64,000 bases of DNA. It comes from DASQFD01 sp035633255. Its GTDB lineage: Bacteria; Actinomycetota; Actinomycetes; Actinomycetales; Dermatophilaceae. The position numbers were made by a program, and so were the translations under genes. Positions 47,732 through 54,506 of this stretch are shown here, piece after piece. Every line of letters starts with the position of its first letter. The first letter of the stretch is position 1. Below the pieces are notes generated by a model. That model saw nothing but the letters and a program-made list of their open reading frames with translations. It was not told where the DNA came from and ran no database searches. The stretch is taken from assembly GCA_035633255.1 (NCBI GenBank), contig DASQFD010000080.1:1-64000 (forward strand). Reading direction: 5' to 3'.

Positions 47732-48310
47732 TCAGCCGCCGTCCGCGGCGCGGGCGGCGGCCTTGGCCCGCTTCTTGGTCTCCCGCACCTTCTGCAGCGA
47801 GTCCGCGTCGACCACGTCGGCCACCGAGCGGAAGCATCCCGGCTCGGCATAGGCGCCGCACGCGTCCGCCCACCCCACCGGCCGCACGCCGAGCTGCTTG
47901 CCGAGCAGGGCGGCGAAGATCCTCGCCTTCTGGGCACCGAAGCCGGGCAGGGCCTGCAGGCGGGCCACCAGGTCCGCGCCGTCGTCGCAGTCCTCCCACA
48001 CCCGCTCGGCGCGGCCGCCGTGCTCGTCGAGGACGGCGCGCGCCAGGGACTGGATCCGCCCGGCCATCGAGCGGGCGTAGCGGTGCACCGCCGGCGGGGT
48101 GGCGCACAGGTCAGCGAACGCCTCCGGCTCCGCCGCCGCGACGGCGGCGGGGTCCAGGGTGCCGAAGCGCGCGAGGATGGTGGCCGGCCCGGCGAAGGCC
48201 CGCTCCATGGGGAACTGCTGGTCCAGGAGCATCCCCACGAGCAGGGCGAACGGGTCCTCGGACAGGACCCGGTCGGCCGCCTCGACCTGGGCGATGCGCA
48301 GCTCCACCAT
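47732..48310 (-). CDS. HhH-GPD-type base-excision DNA repair protein
   Basis: 192 residues. FALLVGMLLDQQFPMERAF at the N-terminus and the helix-hairpin-helix ALPGFGAQKARIFAALLGK near 127-145. No iron-sulfur cysteine cluster. The basic C-terminus has KKRAKAAARA. Likely a DNA glycosylase-family protein of unknown base specificity. ATG with GGATGGAGG directly upstream. It stops 45 bp from the ABC1 kinase, convergent. Confidence 0.87.
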   Translation of the reverse strand: MVELRIAQVEAADRVLSEDPFALLVGMLLDQQFPMERAFAGPATILARFGTLDPAAVAAAEPEAFADLCATPPAVHRYARSMAGRIQSLARAVLDEHGGRAERVWEDCDDGADLVARLQALPGFGAQKARIFAALLGKQLGVRPVGWADACGAYAEPGCFRSVADVVDADSLQKVRETKKRAKAAARAADGG

Positions 48311-48380
48311 GCCTCCATCCTCGCGCACCCCCGGCGGCCGCTCGGGCGAGGCCGGTGCGGCTCGGAGGTGGACCGCACGA

Positions 48381-48422
48381 GGGGCCGGTGCGCCGCCCCG
48401 GGTGGGGTGGGGCACCGGCCCC
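48381..48422 (-). terminator. Hairpin after the 43-residue gene
   Basis: Arms GGGGCCGGTGC and GCACCGGCCCC, 11 bp, with an inner CCCC/GGGG pairing in the loop. It lies between the small gene ending at 48471 and the HhH-GPD start. Confidence 0.65.
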
Positions 48423-48470
48423 TGATCGGTCGGGTCGTCGTCGGGCACGGTGGCGCGGTGCCGTGGGCGA

Positions 48471-48602
48471 TCAGCGCAGGTGGGCGCGGATCATGGCCTG
48501 CTGCCGCTCGTGCTCGACGTGCTCGCGCCCGCGGCGACGGTCCTCGTGGACCCCCACCTCGTGCGCGGTGCGCCGGATCTGCTGGATGCGCCTGCGGTAC
48601 AT
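48471..48602 (-). CDS. 43-residue basic protein downstream of whiB7
   Basis: MYRRRIQQIRRTAHEVGVHE then a charged stretch with Arg, Glu and His, ending MIRAHLR. GAGAGGGG lies five or six bases before the ATG, and a terminator follows the stop, so it is probably a real gene. It is expected to be one or two amphipathic, very charged helices. It lies 94 bp after whiB7 on the same strand. I do not recognise a family. Confidence 0.65.
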   Translation of the reverse strand: MYRRRIQQIRRTAHEVGVHEDRRRGREHVEHERQQAMIRAHLR

Positions 48603-48642
48603 CGCGTCCCCCTCTCGGACGTCGTGACGGGTGCTGCTTGGG

Positions 48643-48660
48643 CCCGACCTGGCGGTCGGG
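48643..48660 (-). terminator. Small hairpin after whiB7
   Basis: CCCGACC-TGGC-GGTCGGG, a 7-bp stem between whiB7 and the 43-residue gene. It may be a weak terminator or a processing site. Confidence 0.4.
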
Positions 48661-48696
48661 TCGGTGCCGTGCCGGTGCCGCCGCGGGACTGCGGTC

Positions 48697-48978
48697 CTAG
48701 GCGGCGGGCACGACCTTGCGTGGACGGCCTCGGGGCCGCTTGCGGGGGATGACGACGCCGTGCTCGAAGAGCTCGCCGCCCCAGACGCCCCACGGCTCCT
48801 TGCGGGCCAGTGCGCCCGCGAGGCACGCGGTGCGCACCGGGCAGGTGCCGCAGAGCGTCTTGGCGAACTCGACACCGGCGGGCGTGTCGGCGAACCAGAG
48901 CTCGGCGTCGTTGCCCCGGCACGGGACGAGGTCGTCGACCAGGGCGAGCACGCCGGGCAGGTGCGGCTGGGTGGTCAT
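48697..48978 (-). CDS. whiB7: WhiB7 transcriptional regulator
   Basis: 93 residues from ATG 48978 (AGGAGGAG six bases upstream). The iron-sulfur cysteines are DLVPCRG and LCGTCPVRTAC; GVWGGELFEHG is the WhiB turn; the C-terminal RGRPRK is the AT-hook specific to WhiB7. It binds SigA and activates intrinsic resistance genes at promoters with an AT-rich box upstream of -35. The open frame continues to 49113 in this frame but the ribosome site favours 48978. A long leader with hairpin and upstream ORF precedes it. Confidence 0.95.
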   Translation of the reverse strand: MTTQPHLPGVLALVDDLVPCRGNDAELWFADTPAGVEFAKTLCGTCPVRTACLAGALARKEPWGVWGGELFEHGVVIPRKRPRGRPRKVVPAA

Positions 48979-49117
48979 CACGGGCTCCTCCTCTCGAGGT
49001 GGCGTGGGCGGTTGCCGGTGCGGGTCGCGGGACTCGCGGTGCACGGTCATGGCCGGTCCTTCGGCGTCGGTCTGCTCGATGGGTGCGGGTCCGGCTCGTT
49101 CGATGCCGGACATCGGA

Positions 49118-49157
49118 AGAGGGCCGCGGATCCCCGGACGGGGTTCCGCGGCCCTCT
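49118..49157 (-). terminator. Attenuator-type hairpin in the whiB7 leader
   Basis: 13-bp arms AGAGGGCCGCGGA / TCCGCGGCCCTCT, continuing after a mismatch into CCCC/GGGG with a 4-nt loop. It starts 19 nt after the stop codon of the upstream ORF and 140 nt before whiB7. Position and strength fit the premature terminator known from mycobacterial and streptomycete whiB7 leaders. Confidence 0.7.
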
Positions 49158-49176
49158 GGCCGGCTGACGCTGCGAG

Positions 49177-49380
49177 CTAGCTCGGCAGCGACGCCTGGAG
49201 GTGCGTGAACACGACGTCCTGGGTGGAGGCGAGCGCCCCGTCCGGCCCACGGAGGGCGGCGGTGGGCGCACCGGTCCCACGGAACCGGAGCGTGGCGACC
49301 GCGGACAGCGGGCCTCCCCGGACCGCGGCGTGGGCACCGGAGGCGGCCACGCCCGTGACGGGAACGATGCGCATGGTCAT
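49177..49380 (-). CDS. 67-residue ORF in the whiB7 leader (candidate regulatory uORF)
   Basis: ATG 49380 with GGGGAGG six bases upstream. It begins MTMRIVPVTGVAASGAHAA, is Ala/Gly/Thr-rich, and ends QDVVFTHLQASLPS. It starts about 55 nt after the predicted whiB7 transcription start and stops 19 nt before the attenuator hairpin. Known whiB7 uORFs are short; this one is longer and protein-like. It may act only through its translation, or encode a real product. Confidence 0.68.
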   Translation of the reverse strand: MTMRIVPVTGVAASGAHAAVRGGPLSAVATLRFRGTGAPTAALRGPDGALASTQDVVFTHLQASLPS

Positions 49381-49441
49381 CGGTGGCCTCCCCTCGGTCT
49401 GCGGCGGTTCCCCCCGGCGGGCGCCGAGGACGTGTGCGATC

Positions 49442-49480
49442 AGGCTAGGGGAGCCGCGCCCGCGCGGGCAACGCCTTTTT
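49442..49480 (-). promoter_or_regulatory. WhiB7-type autoregulated promoter
   Basis: On the minus strand: AAAAA (49480 to 49476), four bases, -35 TTGCCC (49471 to 49466), an 18-bp spacer, -10 TAGCCT (49447 to 49442). A run of A just upstream of the -35 is what WhiB7-SigA promoters require, and five consecutive A are very rare in this GC-rich window. It lies at the very end of uvrD2. Confidence 0.75.
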
Positions 49481-51663
49481 CAGCCGTTCTCCGGCGGGAC
49501 CGGATCGGCGGCCTCATGCGGGGCGGGCGTGGCATGGCGGGCCGCGACCTCATCCGGGTTCCCGCCGGCGAGCACCTCCAGGACGGACACGGCATACAGG
49601 TCCAGCTTGCGCGCCCCGACTCCGGAGATCCCGGCCAGCCCGCCGACGTCGCCCGGCCCCCGCTCGGCGATCGCCGTCAGGGTGGCGTCGGTGAAGACGA
49701 CGTATGCCGGGACGCCGGCTCCCCGGGCCACGGCCAGCCGCCAGGTGCGCAGCCGTTCGTAGGTGGCCTCGTCGTAGGTGGCCGGGCAGGACGCGCAGCG
49801 GCCGACGGTTCGCTCGACCGCGGTGGTGAGCTCGGCACCACAGGTCCGGCAGGTGGTCCGGCGGGCCGGGCGCCCGCGACCGCCGCCCTCCGCGGTCCGG
49901 CGGGAGCGCGGCCGGGACCGGGCGCCCTCACCCAGCAGTGGCGCCAGCCCGTCGAGGAACCGCGACGGCCGACGGGTGGCCCTCGCCCCGGGGGTGCGCG
50001 CGCCGGCCCAGCTGAGGACGAGCCGGTCCCGGGCCCGCGTGACACCGACGTAGAGCAGGCGGCGCTCCTCCTCGACCGCCTCCGCCGTCTCGGCCATCGT
50101 GATCGGCAGGTAGCCGTCGGAGCAGCCCACGACGAAGACCGTGTCCCACTCCAGGCCCTTGGCGGCGTGCAGCGACGCCAGGGTCACCCCCTGGACGGCG
50201 GGCGCGTGCGACGCGGCCGCCCGCTCGGCGAGCTCCCGGACGAACGCCGGCAGCCGGGCCTGCGGGTCGGCCGCCGCGACGTCGTCGGCGAGCGCCCCGA
50301 GGGCGGCGAGCGACTCCCAGCGCTCCCGTGCGGCGCCCCCACCGGTGGGCGGCTCGCGGGTCCAGCCGGCACCGAGGAGGACGTCCCGGACGAGGTCGGG
50401 CAGCGGGACCGCGCCGTCGTCCGAGCGGGCCGCGCCGCGCAGGAGCAGCACCGCGTCGCGGACCTCCCGGCGCGAGAAGAAGCGCTCACCGCCGCGGACG
50501 AGGTAGGGCACCCCCCGCTCGGCCAGCGCGCTCTCGACGAGCTCGCTCTGCCCGTTCGTGCGGAACAGCACCGCGATCTCGCGAGCCGGGTGCCCGTCCG
50601 CGACGAGCCCGGCGACGCGCTGCGCGACGGCGGCGGCCTCCGCCGGGTCGTCCGGGTGGTGCTCGAGCTCCGGGGCCGGCCCGTGGTCGCGCTCGGAGCG
50701 CAGGACGACACTGCCGCTGCGACGTGCGCCGCCGGGGGCGCGCAGCAGCAGGTTGGCGAGCGCCACGACCTCGGGCGTGCTGCGGTAGTTGCGGACGAGC
50801 TCGACGACGTGGGCGTCCGGGTGCCGCTGCCGGAAGCCGAGGAGGTGCCGCGGCGAGGCCCCGGTGAAGGAGTAGATGGTCTGCGCCGGGTCCCCGACGA
50901 CGCACACGTCGGAGCGCTCGCCGAGCCAGAGGTCGAGCAGGGTCTGCTGGAGCGCGTTGACGTCCTGGTACTCGTCCACGACGAAGTGGCGGTACTGCCC
51001 GCGCACCACGCGCGCGACGTCGTCGCGGTCGGAGAGGATGCCCACCATCAGCAGCAGGACGTCCTCGAAGTCGATGACGCCGCGCTCCGCCTTGACCTCC
51101 TCGTAGGCGGCGAGCAGCCGCGCCATGGCCGTGGCGTCCAGGCCGGGTGGCTCGCGTCCCGCGGACCGTGCGGCCGCGGCATACGTCTCCGGGGTGAGCA
51201 TGCCGACCTTGGCCCACTCCACCTCCGCAGCGAGGTCGCGCAGGCCGGTGCGGTCGAAGCGCAGCCGGAGCCGCCCCGCGGCCTCGGCCACCGCGGCCGC
51301 CTTGGCCGGCATGACCTCCGGGGCCGGGCCGCCGACCGCCTGCGGCCAGAAGTAGTGCAGCTGGCGCAGCGCCGCCGCGTGGAAGGTGCGGGCCTGGACG
51401 CCGGCCACCCCGAGCCCGCGCAGCCGGGTGCGCATCTCCCCCGCCGCGCGCGCGGTGAAGGTCAGCGCGAGCACCCGCTGCGGCGCCTGGGTGCCGCTCA
51501 GCACGCCGTAGGCGATCCGGTGGGTGATGGCGCGGGTCTTGCCCGTGCCGGCGCCGGCGAGGACGCACATGGGGCCGGCCGGGTTGGCCGCGACCTCACG
51601 CTGCTCGGGGTCGAGCGCCTCGAGCACCGCGTCGGCGTCCGGGGCGGGAGGCAGGAGCGGCAT
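49480..51663 (-). CDS. uvrD2: ATP-dependent DNA helicase UvrD2
   Basis: 727 residues. Superfamily 1 motifs: LAGAGTGKTRAI (Walker A near 36), FVVDEYQDVN, VGDPAQTIYSF, SLHAAKGLEWD and YVGVTRARDRL. A tetracysteine module (CRTCG and CASC) near 585-610 and a C-terminal HRDC domain (RLRTWRLAVARGAGVPAYVV) are typical of actinobacterial UvrD2. It unwinds DNA in repair. ATG fixed by TAGGAT (51671-51676) ending 7 nt upstream. Confidence 0.95.
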   Translation of the reverse strand: MPLLPPAPDADAVLEALDPEQREVAANPAGPMCVLAGAGTGKTRAITHRIAYGVLSGTQAPQRVLALTFTARAAGEMRTRLRGLGVAGVQARTFHAAALRQLHYFWPQAVGGPAPEVMPAKAAAVAEAAGRLRLRFDRTGLRDLAAEVEWAKVGMLTPETYAAAARSAGREPPGLDATAMARLLAAYEEVKAERGVIDFEDVLLLMVGILSDRDDVARVVRGQYRHFVVDEYQDVNALQQTLLDLWLGERSDVCVVGDPAQTIYSFTGASPRHLLGFRQRHPDAHVVELVRNYRSTPEVVALANLLLRAPGGARRSGSVVLRSERDHGPAPELEHHPDDPAEAAAVAQRVAGLVADGHPAREIAVLFRTNGQSELVESALAERGVPYLVRGGERFFSRREVRDAVLLLRGAARSDDGAVPLPDLVRDVLLGAGWTREPPTGGGAARERWESLAALGALADDVAAADPQARLPAFVRELAERAAASHAPAVQGVTLASLHAAKGLEWDTVFVVGCSDGYLPITMAETAEAVEEERRLLYVGVTRARDRLVLSWAGARTPGARATRRPSRFLDGLAPLLGEGARSRPRSRRTAEGGGRGRPARRTTCRTCGAELTTAVERTVGRCASCPATYDEATYERLRTWRLAVARGAGVPAYVVFTDATLTAIAERGPGDVGGLAGISGVGARKLDLYAVSVLEVLAGGNPDEVAARHATPAPHEAADPVPPENG

Positions 51664-51755
51664 CGCGCCGATCCTAGGTGCCCGCAGAGGGAAGCGGACG
51701 CCCGCCGGCGTGGTTGTGCCGGGCAGACCCCCGCTCCTCCCTGGAAGGACCGTGC

Positions 51756-52019
51756 ATGTCCAGCGTCCCCGCGCCCGCCGCCGGAACCGTCACCATGTTC
51801 AGCACCACCTGGTGCGGCTACTGCCGTCGGCTGAAGAGCCTGCTCGAGCGTGAAGGGGTGGCCTACACCGAGGTGAACATCGAGCGGCACCCGGACGCCA
51901 CGGACTACGTCATGTCGGTCAACGGCGGCAACCAGACCGTCCCCACGCTGATCTTCCCGGACGGCACCAGCGCCACGAACCCCTCGCTCGGTGAGGTGCT
52001 GCTCCGCCTCGGCCGCTGA
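51756..52019 (+). CDS. Mycoredoxin / glutaredoxin-like protein
   Basis: 87 residues. FSTTWCGYCRRLK holds the CxxC active site and QTVPTLIFPDG the cis-proline. In actinobacteria such proteins reduce mycothiol mixed disulfides. ATG 51756 has GGAAGGA six bases upstream. Diverges from uvrD2, as I recall also in mycobacteria; converges with nudC. Confidence 0.92.
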   Translation: MSSVPAPAAGTVTMFSTTWCGYCRRLKSLLEREGVAYTEVNIERHPDATDYVMSVNGGNQTVPTLIFPDGTSATNPSLGEVLLRLGR

Positions 52020-52084
52020 CGCGGGCGCGAGGGGACCGGCCGCGCGAGCGGCGCCAGTGCACCTCCTGGTCGGAGTCTTTGAGG

Positions 52085-53065
52085 TCAGCGCGCGCGGACG
52101 ACGGTGTCCGGGACGTCGAGCTCGTCGCCGTACCAGCGCTCGATGAGCCGGCGCGCGATGGACACCCGCGGTGGCACGTGCACCGAGCCGTCCGCGAGCG
52201 CCGCGGCGAGCTGCTCCCGGGTGAACCAGCTCGCCGCCTCGATCTCCCCGGGCTGGGGGCGCAGCTCCGTCGAGGTGGCCCGGGCCGTGAACCCGACCAT
52301 GAGCGAGCAGGGGAACGGCCACGGCTGGTCGCCGACGTACGTCACGTCCCGGACGCCCACGCCGACCTCCTCCCCGACCTCGCGCTCGACCGCAGCCGCC
52401 AGCGACTCACCCGGCTCGACGAAGCCCGCCAGCACCGATATGCCCCGGGCGGTGAAGCCCACGCCGCGGGCGAGCAGCAGCCGGTCCGCACCGTCCACGA
52501 CGGCCATGATCACCGCGGCGTCGGTCCTCGGGTAGTGCTCGCTGCCGTCGCGGGGACAGCGCCGGATCCACCCCGCCAGCTCGGGCGTGGTCCCCGCGCC
52601 GCACTGCGGGCAGTGGCCGTGGGTGGCGTGCCAGTTGGCGAGGGCCAGCGCCGTGGTGAACAGGCCGGCGTCCCGCCCGGGAAGGTCGGCGCCGACGGCG
52701 CGCAGCGTGGAGAGGTCGGTGCCCGGGCCGCCGGCCGCCGTCGTCTCCTCCGCGTCGCCGGGCTCCTCGGGCCGGATGACCGCCAGGTATGCCGTGCCCG
52801 CCCCTCCCGCGGCCAGGTCACCGTCGAGGCCGAGGAGGACGACGAGCGCCTCGGCGTCCCCCGGCCGGGGGGCTCGCAGCCGCAGCACGGGACCGGCGGG
52901 GGTGAGCTCCACGGGGGCCCGGCCCCCGCTGAGGGCGAGCACCCGCGTCGCCGCGTCCGCGAGGAGCCCCTCGAGCAGACCCGGGCGCGCTCGCAGCTCG
53001 GCGTGCCGGTCGAGGTCACCGCGGGCCAGGGCGAGACCGGGAAGAGTTGTCTCGGCGCGGGGCAC
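52085..53065 (-). CDS. nudC: NAD+ diphosphatase (NudC)
   Basis: 326 residues from GTG 53065. An N-terminal domain, a zinc-ribbon remnant HCPQCG ... RRCPRDG with only three cysteines of the usual four, the Nudix box GFVEPGESLAAAVEREVGEE, and DQPWPFPCSLM, matching SQPWPFPxS of NADH pyrophosphatases with S to D. It hydrolyses NAD(H) and removes NAD caps from RNA. TAGGGT at 53073-53078 ends 7 nt before the GTG. Confidence 0.93.
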   Translation of the reverse strand: MPRAETTLPGLALARGDLDRHAELRARPGLLEGLLADAATRVLALSGGRAPVELTPAGPVLRLRAPRPGDAEALVVLLGLDGDLAAGGAGTAYLAVIRPEEPGDAEETTAAGGPGTDLSTLRAVGADLPGRDAGLFTTALALANWHATHGHCPQCGAGTTPELAGWIRRCPRDGSEHYPRTDAAVIMAVVDGADRLLLARGVGFTARGISVLAGFVEPGESLAAAVEREVGEEVGVGVRDVTYVGDQPWPFPCSLMVGFTARATSTELRPQPGEIEAASWFTREQLAAALADGSVHVPPRVSIARRLIERWYGDELDVPDTVVRAR

Positions 53066-53106
53066 GTCGCCAACCCTAGGGCGGCCACACGGCATACGGT
53101 GGCGCT
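53066..53106. promoter_or_regulatory. Divergent leaderless promoters of nudC and the phosphotransferase gene
   Basis: Only 41 bp. Minus: TAGGGT (53078 to 53073), 7 nt to the nudC GTG. Plus: TACGGT (53095-53100), 6 nt to GTG 53107. The plus -10 overlaps a GGCATAC heptamer (53091-53097). Confidence 0.6.
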
Positions 53107-54462
53107 GTGGACCGCACCCCTGCCTTCCTCGCCGCGCTGGCCAGCGCCGCCGTCCCCGGTCTCGACCCGGTCAGCGTCGAGGCGCTCCCCAGCACCCCGG
53201 AGCAGGACTTCGACGTCGCCTTCGTGCAGGACACCTCGCACCGGCGCTGGGTCGTCCGTGCGCCCCGCAGCGACGCCGCGGGCGCCCACATGGAGACCAC
53301 GGTGGCGCTGCTGGGGCTGCTCGCCCGCCGGCTGCCCTTCGCCGTCCCCACGCCGAAGGGGTTCGTCGGCCTCAAGGTCGGCGGCCGCGCCATGGTCTAT
53401 CCCTACCTGCCCGGTCACAACCTCGACCTCGCCGAGCTGCCGCCCGGCCCCGGCCTCGCCGCCGAGCTGGGCCGGGCGATCGCCGCGGTGCACAACACCG
53501 ACCCGCGGGTCTTCGAGGAGGCCGGTCTGCCGGCCTACGAGGCGGACGCCTACCGCGAGCGGCGGCTCGCCGAGCTGGACCGGGCCGCGGGCACCGGTGT
53601 GGTGCCGACCGCGCTGCTGGCCCGCTGGGAGCACGCCCTGGAGGACGTCGCGCTCTGGCGGTTCGCGGCCACCCCGGTGCACGGCGACCTCACGGGGGAC
53701 CAGATGCTCGCCGTGTTCGACGACGAGGACGTGTCCACCGGGCGCATCCGGGGGATCACCGGCTGGGAGGACGCCAAGGTGGCCGATCCGGCGGACGACT
53801 TCGCCCCCCTCGTCGCCGACGCCTCCCCCGAGGCGCTGGAGACGGTGCTCGAGGGCTACGCGCACGCCCGGGTCGAGCGGCCGGACCCCAACCTCGTCGT
53901 GCGCGCCCGGCTCGCCAGCGAGCTCGCCGTCCTCGGTCGGCTGATGACGGCCGTGGCGCGCGACCGTCCCGGCGAGGTCGACGTGCTCACCACGCAGCTC
54001 CGGCGCCTCGACGAGCACGTGCACGCGCAGGCCGAGGCGGCCAACGACTACCGACGGACCTCCCTGCAGCCGGTCTCGACTGCGGCACGTCCCACCCCGC
54101 CGGCCCCGCCGCCGGTCGTGGAGGAGGACCAGGAGGACGGGGACGACGTCCCCGAGGAGGCCGACGCGACCGGCACGGCGGGCGCCGAGGAGACCACGGA
54201 GATCCCACTCGCGGCGGCCGTCGAGGCAGAGCCCCCGGAGGGCCCGGCCGAGACACCGGCCGAGACACCGGCCGAGACACCGGCCGAGACACCGGCCGAG
54301 GCTCCGGCCGAGGGGGCCGCACGGGGCGTGCCCGAGGACCCGGCGGAGGGCCTGGGCGACGACCTCGCCGAGGGCCCTGCCGAGGGCCCTGCCGAGACAC
54401 CGGCCGACGACGCCCACGGGAACAGCCCGGGTGAGGACCGCGGAGCGCGCTCAGCCGGCTGA
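53107..54462 (+). CDS. Aminoglycoside/macrolide phosphotransferase-like protein with PAET-repeat tail
   Basis: 451 residues. An APH-type kinase fold to about residue 320: VHGDLTGDQML in place of HGDLxxxN, and GITGWEDAKVADPADDF in place of IDWxxAxxGDPxxD. The metal-binding Asn is Gln and the DFG-equivalent Asp appears to be Gly, so phosphotransfer may be lost or altered. The last 125 residues are low-complexity acidic Pro/Ala/Glu/Thr with AETP repeats. No signal peptide. GTG fixed by TACGGT six bases upstream. Confidence 0.78.
   Translation: MDRTPAFLAALASAAVPGLDPVSVEALPSTPEQDFDVAFVQDTSHRRWVVRAPRSDAAGAHMETTVALLGLLARRLPFAVPTPKGFVGLKVGGRAMVYPYLPGHNLDLAELPPGPGLAAELGRAIAAVHNTDPRVFEEAGLPAYEADAYRERRLAELDRAAGTGVVPTALLARWEHALEDVALWRFAATPVHGDLTGDQMLAVFDDEDVSTGRIRGITGWEDAKVADPADDFAPLVADASPEALETVLEGYAHARVERPDPNLVVRARLASELAVLGRLMTAVARDRPGEVDVLTTQLRRLDEHVHAQAEAANDYRRTSLQPVSTAARPTPPAPPPVVEEDQEDGDDVPEEADATGTAGAEETTEIPLAAAVEAEPPEGPAETPAETPAETPAETPAEAPAEGAARGVPEDPAEGLGDDLAEGPAEGPAETPADDAHGNSPGEDRGARSAG
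54247..54294 (+). repeat. 12-bp tandem repeat encoding Ala-Glu-Thr-Pro
   Basis: Four perfect copies of GCCGAGACACCG, then a degenerate one. Use of the rare ACA Thr codon in every copy shows recent slippage expansion. Confidence 0.9.
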
Positions 54463-54468
54463 GCGCGC
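54445..54468. terminator. Palindrome across the phosphotransferase stop codon
   Basis: 24-bp perfect palindrome, arms GCGCGCTCAGCC, including the TGA at 54460-54462. It lies between convergent genes and could terminate in both directions. Confidence 0.55.
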
Positions 54469-54506
54469 CCGGCACCTCCGGGCTTCCCGGCGGTGCTCCC
54501 GAGCGC

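Noticed and set aside
49201..51834. Plus-strand open frame of 877 codons opposite uvrD2
   Set aside because: Antisense shadow of uvrD2 and the whiB7 leader ORF.
52085..53065. Three-cysteine zinc ribbon in NudC as damage
   Set aside because: Mycobacterial NudC, from memory, also lacks the full set of cysteines.
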